Shown: positions 7,930 to 14,822, numbered from the stretch's first letter. The stretch is 20,960 nucleotides of DNA from SVQP01 sp045650025 (GCA_045650025.1 JAZRQR010000212.1:1-20960), one strand, 5' to 3'. Translations and numbers: made by a program. Notes: generated from the letters alone by a model not told the origin.

Positions 7930-8145
7930 TTCTCGATAGCGAAGTTGAATAATTTCTTGTTATCTCGCAAATGCTCTTTTTCGCGATTAAACATTAGGTG
8001 TTTTCTTCCTGCTTTGAGGGATTAACATGCCCATTTTCGCTTTTGAGTTCATGTTTGACCACTTTCGGAGATTCTTACTCTTTTTTGGCTACTTTTTTGA
8101 TGGTTTTAACACGGTAATCGCAAGTTGGTTTGTACTTCTCACTGA
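7930..8145 (-). other. AT-rich intergenic stretch, possible gene remnant
   Basis: No intact gene is visible between the terminators and ariB. The minus strand downstream of ariB has short reading frames with protein-like, Lys-rich composition broken by stops, for example a frame ending IKKVAKKE and another containing NREKEHLRDNKKLFNFA before a stop. This could be a decayed gene or chance in AT-rich DNA. Confidence 0.25.
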
Positions 8146-8997
8146 TTATCCAGCAAGCAAGTATTGACACAATTTGTCCGATAGGTATTTTAGCACATTT
8201 ACATCAAAATTAGATATCAAAACTGCTTTTATGTCGTCCTCACCAATGCCCTTTTTTACGAATGTGTTTAAATATAATTTCAGACTACCAATATAGCATT
8301 TTCCACACACAAATTCTACACCTTCTGATCCATAAATGCGCTCCAGTTCTGCGGTAGCATCCAATATTTTTCTATCGAGATCTGTGACTAAACTTGAAAT
8401 TTCTGCTTTGTATTTGTGGTATTCAACTTCCTTGGGGAAACCTTTCGAATCCAAAAAACGAGCATATCCTCTATTTACATTTTCTACTCCATAGCAATTT
8501 TTTTGAACTACAAAATGTAGCGTGAATAGTCTTTTGAAAAAAGGAGAAACTGCGCTATACCACTCATCATATTTCAAAATATTCTCTGTTGCATCAAAAG
8601 TTTTTTTTAGTTTTGGTCGCATATATCGCAGAATGGAATCTTTATGTAACAAATAACTTTCTATGTTGTAACGTTTTAAATAGACAAAATTATCTGCTAC
8701 GATCATATTTTTTCCTAGTGCTTCATCAAAATCTCCATCTGCGATAAAAAACGTTTTTCCATACTCACATGAACTTCCAAACAATGTGAAAGCTTCTTCA
8801 AGAAACGGCTTACCACCAGTTGGAAAAATGCAATTAATTCTCAAATCTTTGGAAAACAATCTCTCGAATATTTCTTCGTATTCATATTCTTTGTTAGTAT
8901 CTTCAACAAAAATATTCAAATCATTTTGAGAAGCCAAGAAAATAACTCTTGTTAATAAGGCATCATTAGAATAATTTAAATCAAATTCATTTTGCAC
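8146..8997 (-). CDS. ariB: DUF4435/TOPRIM-like effector, PARIS AriB
   Basis: The 283-residue product fits the DUF4435 family, the TOPRIM-type effector nuclease of the PARIS defence system. In studied PARIS, AriB is held inactive by AriA, is released when a phage anti-restriction protein is sensed, and cleaves host tRNA to abort infection. Sequence support: an acidic N-terminal site (FVED, E32/D33), the GGK turn (61-63), the metal-site motif IADGDFD (D87, D89, D91), and YNIESYL (110-116), characteristic of the family. The start is GTG at 8997. AAGGAG, overlapping the ariA stop, lies 8 bases upstream, and the nearby ATGs are out of frame. It follows ariA by 12 bases, so expression is probably coupled. 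Codon use is strongly AT-biased relative to flanking genes. An HNH partner, as in Septu, is not present. Confidence 0.8.
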   Translation of the reverse strand: MQNEFDLNYSNDALLTRVIFLASQNDLNIFVEDTNKEYEYEEIFERLFSKDLRINCIFPTGGKPFLEEAFTLFGSSCEYGKTFFIADGDFDEALGKNMIVADNFVYLKRYNIESYLLHKDSILRYMRPKLKKTFDATENILKYDEWYSAVSPFFKRLFTLHFVVQKNCYGVENVNRGYARFLDSKGFPKEVEYHKYKAEISSLVTDLDRKILDATAELERIYGSEGVEFVCGKCYIGSLKLYLNTFVKKGIGEDDIKAVLISNFDVNVLKYLSDKLCQYLLAG

Positions 8998-9009
8998 GTC
9001 GTCATCTCC

Positions 9010-10350
9010 TTAAGAGTTGGGAATGAGCTTTACAGCCTTATCACGATGTCTTCCGATCATTTCAGGAGCGTGAGTGGCAAATATCAACTGTACGTTATCG
9101 TTGATAGACAAAATCGAGTCTACGAACTTGCGCTGCCAATTCAAGTGTAGCGACAGTTCTGGTTCATCAACAATAAATATACTTTGATTTGATGTTTGCA
9201 GACCGAAAATCAAATAAGCAAAGAAGGTTACTATCTGCTTTTCTCCAGATGACAAATTCTGAATATTAACTTTATTTCCCTGATTTGTTTTCAAATAGAT
9301 AGTTCCATCACTATCTATACCAACTTGTTTTTCACCATTATTGCTTTGTATATAACTGTTAACGGTATTTAAGAAATCCTCTATTGGTTGTCTTACTTTT
9401 TTCTTGGTTTGTTCAATCTTTTCTGCTTTAGAAATAATATTTGTTATTTTTGTTAATTCCGATAATTTAAACAATAGATCAGTTGTTACCTGAACATTGT
9501 TTAATTTTTTCACATTACTTATCTCATCTTTTAGAGACTCAAAAAAAGTATCAATTTTGGCTTCCATCTCAGAATCATATTTAAGAACAGTCTTAACAAC
9601 ATTTGTATAATCTCTTTGGATTTTATTTATTTTCGTGTCGTTGAGACTATTCATATACTCAATTATTAATGGCATATTAGATATATTATCAACATCCAAA
9701 AATGCACTCAACATTTCATCAGTAAAATGCTCACTTATTCTATTCAAAGAAAAATTAACTTTGTTATAAGCTTGTGATATTAATGATTCAACATCAAAAA
9801 GAGTATAATCAATATTGTTTCCCATTCTGTTTCTCGTTGAATAACGAGACTGCATGACCTTTCTACTTCTCATGTTGTAATGATAATCAATCATTACATT
9901 TCCGTTTCTATTTAATGGGAGATAGATATAGTTAAAGACCTCTCGAATATTCTTCAAAATAGGATATTCAGAGAAATAAAAGCGCTCTACTTCTTCAGGT
10001 TCATCGGAGTTTCTATTCATATATTCAAAGCGTTGTGAATCTATTTGAACCTGTTCACCATTAAAAGATAATGTCATCATGCCTTCTTCGTCTAAAGAGA
10101 CAATTATTTTATCTGATTTTTGTATTTTAGTAGAGACATAACTTAAAATAATTCTATCGAACTTATATTGAAACAGTTCATATATTTTGCCTGTTATAAC
10201 ATACGTTATAATATTCAAAATGGTTGTTTTTCCGCATCCGTTATCACCATAAAGAAATGTGATATCGTCATTAAATTCCACATTATAATCTGTGTGACCA
10301 TGCAATTTTCTTACGGTCAATTTGGTTATTTTCACGATGTTTTTCTCCAT
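9010..10350 (-). CDS. ariA: AAA15 ABC-type ATPase, PARIS AriA
   Basis: This 446-residue ATPase has the SMC/ABC-like head found in AriA, the sensor and scaffold of PARIS. Visible motifs are Walker A GDNGCGKTT (35-43), a long helical middle region (~190-330, Lys/Glu-rich), YLPLNR, signature LSSGEKQ (366-372), Walker B IFIVDEPE (D395, E396) and H-loop THAPE (H427). The ATG at 10362 lacks an RBS, whereas GGAGG (10360-10356) sits 5 bases before the ATG at 10350, so I start there. The gene is first in a two-gene operon with ariB, driven by a good promoter at 10479-10507 with a ~120-base leader. Related ATPases occur in OLD, Gabija and Septu; the DUF4435 neighbour makes PARIS the best fit. Confidence 0.8.
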   Translation of the reverse strand: MEKNIVKITKLTVRKLHGHTDYNVEFNDDITFLYGDNGCGKTTILNIITYVITGKIYELFQYKFDRIILSYVSTKIQKSDKIIVSLDEEGMMTLSFNGEQVQIDSQRFEYMNRNSDEPEEVERFYFSEYPILKNIREVFNYIYLPLNRNGNVMIDYHYNMRSRKVMQSRYSTRNRMGNNIDYTLFDVESLISQAYNKVNFSLNRISEHFTDEMLSAFLDVDNISNMPLIIEYMNSLNDTKINKIQRDYTNVVKTVLKYDSEMEAKIDTFFESLKDEISNVKKLNNVQVTTDLLFKLSELTKITNIISKAEKIEQTKKKVRQPIEDFLNTVNSYIQSNNGEKQVGIDSDGTIYLKTNQGNKVNIQNLSSGEKQIVTFFAYLIFGLQTSNQSIFIVDEPELSLHLNWQRKFVDSILSINDNVQLIFATHAPEMIGRHRDKAVKLIPNS

Positions 10351-10353
10351 TTC

Positions 10354-10398
10354 TTCCTCCATTCCACTTCATAACAGAATATGTTTAGTATGGAGGAA
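10354..10398 (-). promoter_or_regulatory. Leader inverted repeat that can mask the ariA RBS
   Basis: In the minus-strand transcript TTCCTCCAT (10398-10390) is perfectly complementary to ATGGAGGAA (10362-10354), with 27 bases between. The 3' arm contains the GGAGG Shine-Dalgarno for the ATG at 10350. One further G-U pair extends the stem to 10 bp. Folding would hide the RBS and limit AriA synthesis. The complementarity is read directly; the regulatory role is inferred. Confidence 0.5.
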
Positions 10399-10478
10399 AT
10401 ATTTACACTTTAATCACCACTAGAACCACGTGTATCAAAACCTATGATTGCGTCTAGCGGTTTCAAGTTTTCAAAAAT

Positions 10479-10507
10479 ATTATACCACAAAAAATCACAC
10501 ATTTCAA
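10479..10507 (-). promoter_or_regulatory. Sigma-A promoter of the ariAB operon
   Basis: On the minus strand TTGAAA (10507-10502), a 17-bp spacer and a perfect TATAAT (10484-10479) form a strong housekeeping-type promoter. Transcription would start near 10472 and give a leader of about 120 bases before the ariA ATG. Confidence 0.8.
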
Positions 10508-11123
10508 CAATATTCTGTAAACATAAAGATGAGATCATAACCTCTATCCAAGAAAACTTTTTATTACATTTCTCAAACTGATATTTGCCACCTACTCACG
10601 CAATTAGAATACTAACCGTATGGGGCGAAAGTGTAGGGCATCTATTCGTATTTTTGTCATAGTGTCACCATAATGGTACTTTTTCATTTCGCATAGCGTT
10701 AATGATCTATCTCATCAATCAAGAAATGTCTGAAGCAATATTCAACTTCACAGATAATATCTCGATTTATACAATTGTTATCAAACAAATTATAAATTAT
10801 GACAAACATTCAATACAAACAAAATGTAGAGTAAGTGTATATTATCCCGATTTTTTAGCCTTTCGTTGTGTCCAGTGTAGCATAGGTCTCGCAGATGTAA
10901 ACGTAAAAAAATATCACCGAAAAATGAAAATAGATATAGAACAGCCAGGTAGCGATACCTGGTTTTTTCTATATCCAAAAGCAATATTTTTTGTGTACTG
11001 AAAGCAGTCACGACCTCTCGTTGACATCTGCACACTTCACTCGGAATGAGCGCGATCGGCTCCCGACCTATGCTCCCCTGACCCTGCCGAAAGGCAAAAT
11101 AAAAAATCAGGAGGTAATCCAAA
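10508..11123. other. Non-coding gap between ariAB promoter and plus-strand operon
   Basis: No convincing gene is present. Two open frames of about 100 codons exist, one per strand, but they lack an RBS and protein-like composition and overlap a terminator hairpin. Composition changes from AT-rich to balanced near 11,000. TTGACA occurs at 11021-11026 but has no good -10 at 16-18 bp, so the operon promoter remains unidentified. Confidence 0.5.
10932..10976. terminator. Terminator hairpin upstream of the plus-strand operon
   Basis: CCAGGTA-GCGA-TACCTGG (10945-10962) is followed by six T. Outer complementary arms GATATAGAA and TTCTATATC enlarge the palindrome. It could isolate the operon from upstream transcription, or act as an attenuator if a promoter lies upstream. 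Confidence 0.75.
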
Positions 11124-11423
11124 ATGAAAAAAGTAGTCTACAGTGTTACCCGGTATCGGAAAGACGACATAGACAAGATCTCAGGTCTTGGCTATATCAC
11201 GGATACCGATCTCGTCATCGCTTGCATGAGCAAGGCAGACAAGCCGTACATCCGCGTGTTCGAGGATTGCGTCAAAAATTGCCATCCCATCCCCGATAAG
11301 CAGGGCGAATTCAAGGGTGCGCATTATGAAATCCGCGAAATTCAGCTTGATACCGGTAAGGATAACTACGAAACCTGTGAGATTGAGCTCAATTACAACA
11401 TTTGGTACAAATTTGTAGATTGA
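11124..11423 (+). CDS. Hypothetical protein, first gene of the accessory operon
   Basis: The 99-residue soluble protein is preceded by CAGGAGGTAATCC, an excellent RBS. It has alternating charged and beta-strand-like segments (for example YEIREIQLD and CEIELNYNIWY near the C-terminus) and no membrane segment or recognised motif. I do not recognise the family. It opens a run of short genes with almost no spacing, so it probably shares the establishment or accessory role of ArdA and PcfJ further along. The leading region of mobile elements often begins with such genes. Confidence 0.8.
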   Translation: MKKVVYSVTRYRKDDIDKISGLGYITDTDLVIACMSKADKPYIRVFEDCVKNCHPIPDKQGEFKGAHYEIREIQLDTGKDNYETCEIELNYNIWYKFVD

Positions 11424-11439
11424 AACGGAGGATAAGAAA

Positions 11440-11676
11440 ATGAAAAATCGTTTCTACATGAGGGAATTCCAATATCACGACGGTGAGTGCTACGTCACCT
11501 TCAACATCGTCGATCTGAACGAGCTGAAAAATGAGATCAGCGTGGCGATCACCCGCGAGGGCAAGATCAGCGTGGTCACGTATCCGCTGCTTTGCGATGA
11601 AAATGGCTACTACTTTGAGTATGGCTGTGAGTACACCAAGCTGGCTGTGGATGATTTCAAGGAGGTGTCGGAATGA
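11440..11676 (+). CDS. Hypothetical protein
   Basis: A 78-residue soluble protein with GGAGGATAAGAAA before the ATG and 16 bases after the previous stop. It is mildly acidic and appears mostly beta-stranded (FNIVDLNEL, ISVVTYPLL), and ends in a short acidic helix. No family is recognised. Its stop overlaps the next start (ATGA at 11673), so it is translationally coupled to a 47-residue gene. Confidence 0.78.
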   Translation: MKNRFYMREFQYHDGECYVTFNIVDLNELKNEISVAITREGKISVVTYPLLCDENGYYFEYGCEYTKLAVDDFKEVSE

Positions 11677-11816
11677 AGAATCAGATTATGAACGACATCA
11701 ATAAGAATGAGTCCACCGAGAAGAAGCCCATCATCGACCTTCTGGCTCTCTGGGAAGAGGGCGAGGATATGATCAGCGAAAGACGCGCCATCGAAGGGGA
11801 GGACCGTCATGACTAA
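11673..11816 (+). CDS. Short coupled ORF, 47 residues
   Basis: This small gene starts in an ATGA overlap with the preceding gene, with AAGGAGGTG placed 6-7 bases upstream. Its TAA at 11814 overlaps the beginning of ardA, whose ATG is at 11809. The product is charged (KNESTEKKP, LWEEGEDM, ERRAIEGED) and probably helical, with no recognised motif. The good RBS and overlaps at both ends support a real gene despite its size. It probably couples translation into ardA, because GGGGAGGACC, the ardA RBS, lies in its last codons. Confidence 0.65.
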   Translation: MKNQIMNDINKNESTEKKPIIDLLALWEEGEDMISERRAIEGEDRHD

Positions 11817-12372
11817 TGCGTACAGCAACGAAATCAGAATCGTCATCGGTTCGTGGGGCTCCTACAACGAGTGCAACGAGCGCGCTTTGGGATCCCGTTG
11901 GCTTGACTTGGCCTATTACGGCGATTGGGAAGAAATCGAAGAAGCTCTTACCGAGCAAGGCTTTGAACTTGACGGTATTGACGAGGAATTATTCATCCAA
12001 GACATTGATAACTTCCCGTCCGACGCAACGAACTGGGATTATATGCATCCGCAACGGCTATTCGATATCCTGCACGAAGCAGAGGTGCTGGACGATTCAG
12101 GCAAATACGATACCCTCATGGCGTTTCTGGAAGTGAGGGGCTTCCGTGAGTTTGAAGAACTCGTAGACCGTTACGGTGCGAATTGGGACGATGATATTTA
12201 CATCTACAGGAATTACGACTGGGACGATTACGGTCGCGAAATGTTCAACTGCTGCGGGTACGAGATACCCGACAGTCTGGTGGACTTTTTTGATTTTGAG
12301 GCCTATGGAGAGTCTTTCAAGTACGACGGTATTGAGGAATACTCCGAGGGTTTGATCGAGATCCGGAGGTGA
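11809..12372 (+). CDS. ardA: Antirestriction protein ArdA (DNA mimic)
   Basis: ArdA is an elongated acidic dimer that mimics bent B-DNA and blocks type I restriction-modification enzymes, protecting incoming mobile DNA. The 187-residue product has the Firmicutes ArdA layout: N-terminal strand with GSWGSYNE (14-21), WLDL (31-34), the IQDIDNFP segment (63-70), a helical middle, and the C-terminal signature YEIPDSLVDFFDFEAYG (151-167). Asp and Glu are spread throughout with few basic residues, as in Tn916 Orf18-type ArdA. The ATG at 11809 follows GGGGAGGACC. It lies in the middle of the accessory operon, overlapped by a 47-residue gene upstream and followed after 4 bases by the next gene. Its presence beside a PARIS system is notable because PARIS responds to a DNA-mimic anti-restriction protein. 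Confidence 0.88.
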   Translation: MTNAYSNEIRIVIGSWGSYNECNERALGSRWLDLAYYGDWEEIEEALTEQGFELDGIDEELFIQDIDNFPSDATNWDYMHPQRLFDILHEAEVLDDSGKYDTLMAFLEVRGFREFEELVDRYGANWDDDIYIYRNYDWDDYGREMFNCCGYEIPDSLVDFFDFEAYGESFKYDGIEEYSEGLIEIRR

Positions 12373-12376
12373 GATT

Positions 12377-12625
12377 ATGAAAAACACAAAAGAAGTCCAA
12401 ACCGTCCTGACGGCCATCTGTTGCATCAACCAAACGAGCGAACACAAGGACGACGACATAGCGAAAATATGTGACTATGCCTTCCGTCGGCTCTTTGGCT
12501 CCAACACCAACCTGCTCATGCTTTGCTGCGTGGGCAGGTCGAAAGCAGAAATGATGCCTGAGATCACGCAGGTTTTGGAACAGGACACCGAATATAAGAA
12601 ATACTTGGAGGAATACACGAAATGA
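12377..12625 (+). CDS. Hypothetical protein
   Basis: An 82-residue, probably helical soluble protein. Its RBS, CCGGAGGTGA, is formed by the end of ardA, so the two are coupled. It contains several cysteines (AICCINQ, LMLCCVG) with no regular zinc-binding spacing. No family is recognised. The stop overlaps the next start (ATGA at 12622). Confidence 0.75.
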   Translation: MKNTKEVQTVLTAICCINQTSEHKDDDIAKICDYAFRRLFGSNTNLLMLCCVGRSKAEMMPEITQVLEQDTEYKKYLEEYTK

Positions 12626-12918
12626 AGGTTCAAGAACTCTACACCATGACATTCAACGACGCTTGCGAAAAGCTATCCGAGCAGGCCGATCTCATTACCA
12701 CGTACGAAAGTCTGGAGGATTTTGCCATCCACATGATTCAGGAGGATCATCTGTATCTTGCCTTACATATTTTGGAGGCCATCCACAGCTCCCCGGCAGA
12801 CTACTACGATTACGACTACAGCATGGGCACATTGGTAACACCCTCGGCCTTGACCCTGACCTTTGACTTGCTTGATTACTGCGACGATAAGGAGGATGAA
12901 GACGATGACGAGCTTTAA
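12622..12918 (+). CDS. Hypothetical acidic protein
   Basis: A 98-residue helical protein starting in an ATGA overlap with the previous gene. The first ~75 residues alternate hydrophobic and acidic positions. The tail is very acidic, with CDDKEDEDDDEL at the C-terminus. No domain is recognised. The acidic end resembles DNA-mimic or protein-inhibitor tails, but that is only a compositional hint. The last codons overlap the start of the next gene at 12905 and contain its AAGGAGG. Confidence 0.75.
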   Translation: MKVQELYTMTFNDACEKLSEQADLITTYESLEDFAIHMIQEDHLYLALHILEAIHSSPADYYDYDYSMGTLVTPSALTLTFDLLDYCDDKEDEDDDEL

Positions 12919-13105
12919 GACCCAAGCTCATATCCATTCCCTCGACGGAGCTATGGACGAAATCACCGTTCTCGACAGCCGGCAGGAGTCCGACCACGTG
13001 GTCTACATTGTGGACTACAAAGGTGTGAAATGCACCGCCATTTTTAACTGGTTTGCAAACGCATATTACGCCGATGACAAGTACGGCATCATCAAGGAGG
13101 ATTAA
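12905..13105 (+). CDS. Hypothetical protein
   Basis: A 66-residue protein. I chose the ATG at 12905 because AAGGAGG (12889-12895) sits 9 bases upstream; the frame is open back to 12863, and an ATG at 12896 directly abuts the RBS. The sequence is beta-rich (ITVLDSR, VVYIVDYKG, CTAIFNWF) and ends YADDKYGIIKED. This pattern, a short beta-barrel-like protein, is frequent in element leading regions, but I cannot name the family. It overlaps the previous gene by 14 bases. Confidence 0.72.
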   Translation: MTSFKTQAHIHSLDGAMDEITVLDSRQESDHVVYIVDYKGVKCTAIFNWFANAYYADDKYGIIKED

Positions 13106-13108
13106 AAC

Positions 13109-13366
13109 ATGAGTATCAAGAACGACATCCGCGATCAGATCAAGAGCGCCATCCGTCATTATGACTTTGAAGAAGCCATCAGTGAGGCCATGGACGAAAT
13201 CGACCTGGAAGAGCTGATTACCCAAAAGATCACCCAGCGTATCCGTGACGTGGACATTGAGCCGCTTGTGACGAGCCTTGTCGCGGATCTGATCGACGAG
13301 CAGCTGGATGATATCGACATTGAGGGCGAGGTGCTGAGCGCCTTGCAGGAAGAATTTGAGGACTGA
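13109..13366 (+). CDS. Hypothetical, strongly acidic helical protein
   Basis: This 85-residue protein has 26 Asp/Glu against 7 Lys/Arg and repeating amphipathic helices (FEEAISEAMDEIDLEELI, DLIDEQLDDIDIEGEV). It has no Cys and no membrane segment. AAGGAGGATT precedes the ATG, 3 bases after the previous stop. No family is recognised. The charge pattern is compatible with a DNA mimic or coiled-coil inhibitor, especially next to ArdA, but that function is not shown. Confidence 0.75.
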   Translation: MSIKNDIRDQIKSAIRHYDFEEAISEAMDEIDLEELITQKITQRIRDVDIEPLVTSLVADLIDEQLDDIDIEGEVLSALQEEFED

Positions 13367-13380
13367 GGAGGTAAAACAGC

Positions 13381-13767
13381 ATGGCAAATCTTAACGAGTT
13401 GAAAAAGTATCTTTATTACGATTTTTCATCCGGTCCGTACACGGGTCAAGACTATCTGACCTTCCAGACCAAATACATCAACTATCTCCGAAGCCTTTGC
13501 AAGACAAACGGCTGGGAGCTGGTGAATGTTGGGCGCGGTCATTATTACTTTTCCGCTTTTATCAAAAACACCGATGGCAAATATCTCTACATATCCATTG
13601 ACGACGTGCGCGGCTGTAATAACCATTGGTACGACCGTATCCTCATCCGCACAGCGGCTCATGCAAAGGACTACCGAGGCGGTCACAACTTCTACACCTC
13701 TCTGACAGAGCTGACCGAAAAGGCTGAACGCCTATTCTTACTGGAACATAAGGGGGGTGTGACATGA
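13381..13767 (+). CDS. Hypothetical protein
   Basis: The 128-residue soluble protein has a strong RBS (GAGGAGGTAAAA). It is rich in Tyr and His (YLYYDFSSGPYTG, GRGHYYFSAF, NNHWYDRILIRTAAHAKDY) with alternating strands and ends in a helix, TELTEKAERLFLLEHK. No catalytic motif is certain. Proteins of this type occur in Clostridial conjugative elements without a known role. Its stop overlaps the next start at 13764. Confidence 0.75.
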   Translation: MANLNELKKYLYYDFSSGPYTGQDYLTFQTKYINYLRSLCKTNGWELVNVGRGHYYFSAFIKNTDGKYLYISIDDVRGCNNHWYDRILIRTAAHAKDYRGGHNFYTSLTELTEKAERLFLLEHKGGVT

Positions 13768-14039
13768 AGACTGAAACAAACAATCCTTACGGTTACAAGG
13801 TCTGCTATAAGGAAGAAGGTGCGACGGGATATGTACGACACTTTATGACCTATACCTACCGTCAAGCCGTTTCCGCAAAAGCCGGTTACATACGCTTTTC
13901 TCCCCGATCACGGGAGGACGGACACATTCTAAATAAGCCTAAATGGGTCATAATACCGATCAAGCACTCCGAGGTGCGGGACGGTATCTGGACGAGGATC
14001 CCTTTTGATAAGGGGGGCTTTTTCTTTATCCAACAATAA
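13764..14039 (+). CDS. Hypothetical basic protein
   Basis: A 91-residue, Lys/Arg- and aromatic-rich protein that starts in an ATGA overlap with the previous gene, with AAGGGGGGTG as RBS. The charge contrasts with the acidic genes before it. Motifs visible are GYKVCYKEEG and RFSPRSREDG; no family is recognised. A 24-base gap with a new RBS separates it from the PcfK-like gene. Confidence 0.7.
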   Translation: MKTETNNPYGYKVCYKEEGATGYVRHFMTYTYRQAVSAKAGYIRFSPRSREDGHILNKPKWVIIPIKHSEVRDGIWTRIPFDKGGFFFIQQ

Positions 14040-14063
14040 AAACACAAAAAGGAGGACAAACAC

Positions 14064-14810
14064 ATGACGTTACAGCTCACCGCAACGACAACCGAAGAAA
14101 AGGTATTGAAGGAATACCTTGAACAGAACGCTAGCGAGGTTTTGGCAGACAAGATCAACAATGGTGTCCCCGTCGAAAAGGACGGCAAGAAGCTGATTTC
14201 CAAAAAGACCTTGGCGGGCTTTATGAAGTACGCTACCGAAGAGGCACGAAAACAGGCAGCTAAAGGCGCGACAAGTGTCTGTCTGCACAGCGATATCGTG
14301 TTCGGGTGGGCTATCCACTATTTTGAGGAAGACAGCATTCTCGGCACACTCTACAACGAGGATGGAACGGAGTACAAAGCTCCTAAGCCTACACCGAAGG
14401 TCACGCCGAAACCGTCTGTAACGGTAACTGATACGCCTACGGCCCCCGCTCCTAAATCTCAACCCAAGGCGGGGCAAATGTCCATGTTTGACCTGTTTGA
14501 CGAGACGGAGACGGAGGCGGAAGAAACAACCGAGACGGACAAATACAATGAAGCTGAAACCGTTGTAGAACCCGCCGTAGAGGCTCCTGAAAGCCCCGTA
14601 GAAGACGTGGAACCCGTAGTGGCGCAAGTGCCTGCCGTGGAGGTAAAAGAGCCTGAAAAGCCATTGATAGAGCATATAAACGGCCTTGATGTTGATACCA
14701 ATACGGGCGAGATTATAGAGTCGGATGAAGATCCCGATCCCTACGCCGATACCGAGCTGATGTATAAGATATATCTTCTGCTCGATCAGAAAGTTGAAAT
14801 TGTGAAGTGA
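14064..14810 (+). CDS. PcfK/AcrIIA9-like protein with clamp-binding motif
   Basis: The 248-residue product has an N-terminal helical domain (~1-105) with KKTLAGFMKYATEEARK (48-63) and VFGWAIHYFEEDSI (79-92). That matches PcfK-like proteins of Firmicutes conjugative elements, a group to which, from memory, the Cas9 inhibitor AcrIIA9 also belongs. A long Pro/Glu/Thr-rich, probably disordered linker (~106-205) contains QMSMF (138-142), which fits the DnaN beta-clamp-binding pentamer. The C-terminal ~45 residues (from LIEHINGLDVDTNTGEI) form a second short conserved region. The RBS is AAAAGGAGGACA. It directly precedes the PcfJ-like gene, the usual PcfK-PcfJ order. Anti-Cas9 activity is not shown here; the family call is good. 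Confidence 0.72.
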   Translation: MTLQLTATTTEEKVLKEYLEQNASEVLADKINNGVPVEKDGKKLISKKTLAGFMKYATEEARKQAAKGATSVCLHSDIVFGWAIHYFEEDSILGTLYNEDGTEYKAPKPTPKVTPKPSVTVTDTPTAPAPKSQPKAGQMSMFDLFDETETEAEETTETDKYNEAETVVEPAVEAPESPVEDVEPVVAQVPAVEVKEPEKPLIEHINGLDVDTNTGEIIESDEDPDPYADTELMYKIYLLLDQKVEIVK

Positions 14811-14822
14811 GGTAAAAATGTC

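Noticed and set aside
8146..10362. Septu, Gabija or OLD system instead of PARIS
   Set aside because: No HNH partner (Septu), no UvrD-like helicase (Gabija), and the TOPRIM-like part is a separate DUF4435 protein rather than fused as in OLD; PARIS fits best.
10702..11001. 99-codon plus-strand frame in the gap upstream of the accessory operon
   Set aside because: No RBS, runs through a terminator hairpin, and has random-looking composition.
11021..11049. TTGACA as -35 for the accessory operon
   Set aside because: The best -10 at 17 bp is GAATGA, too poor to call a promoter.
10790..11122. 110-codon minus-strand frame in the same gap
   Set aside because: No RBS and it overlaps the same terminator palindrome and the operon leader; no domain seen.
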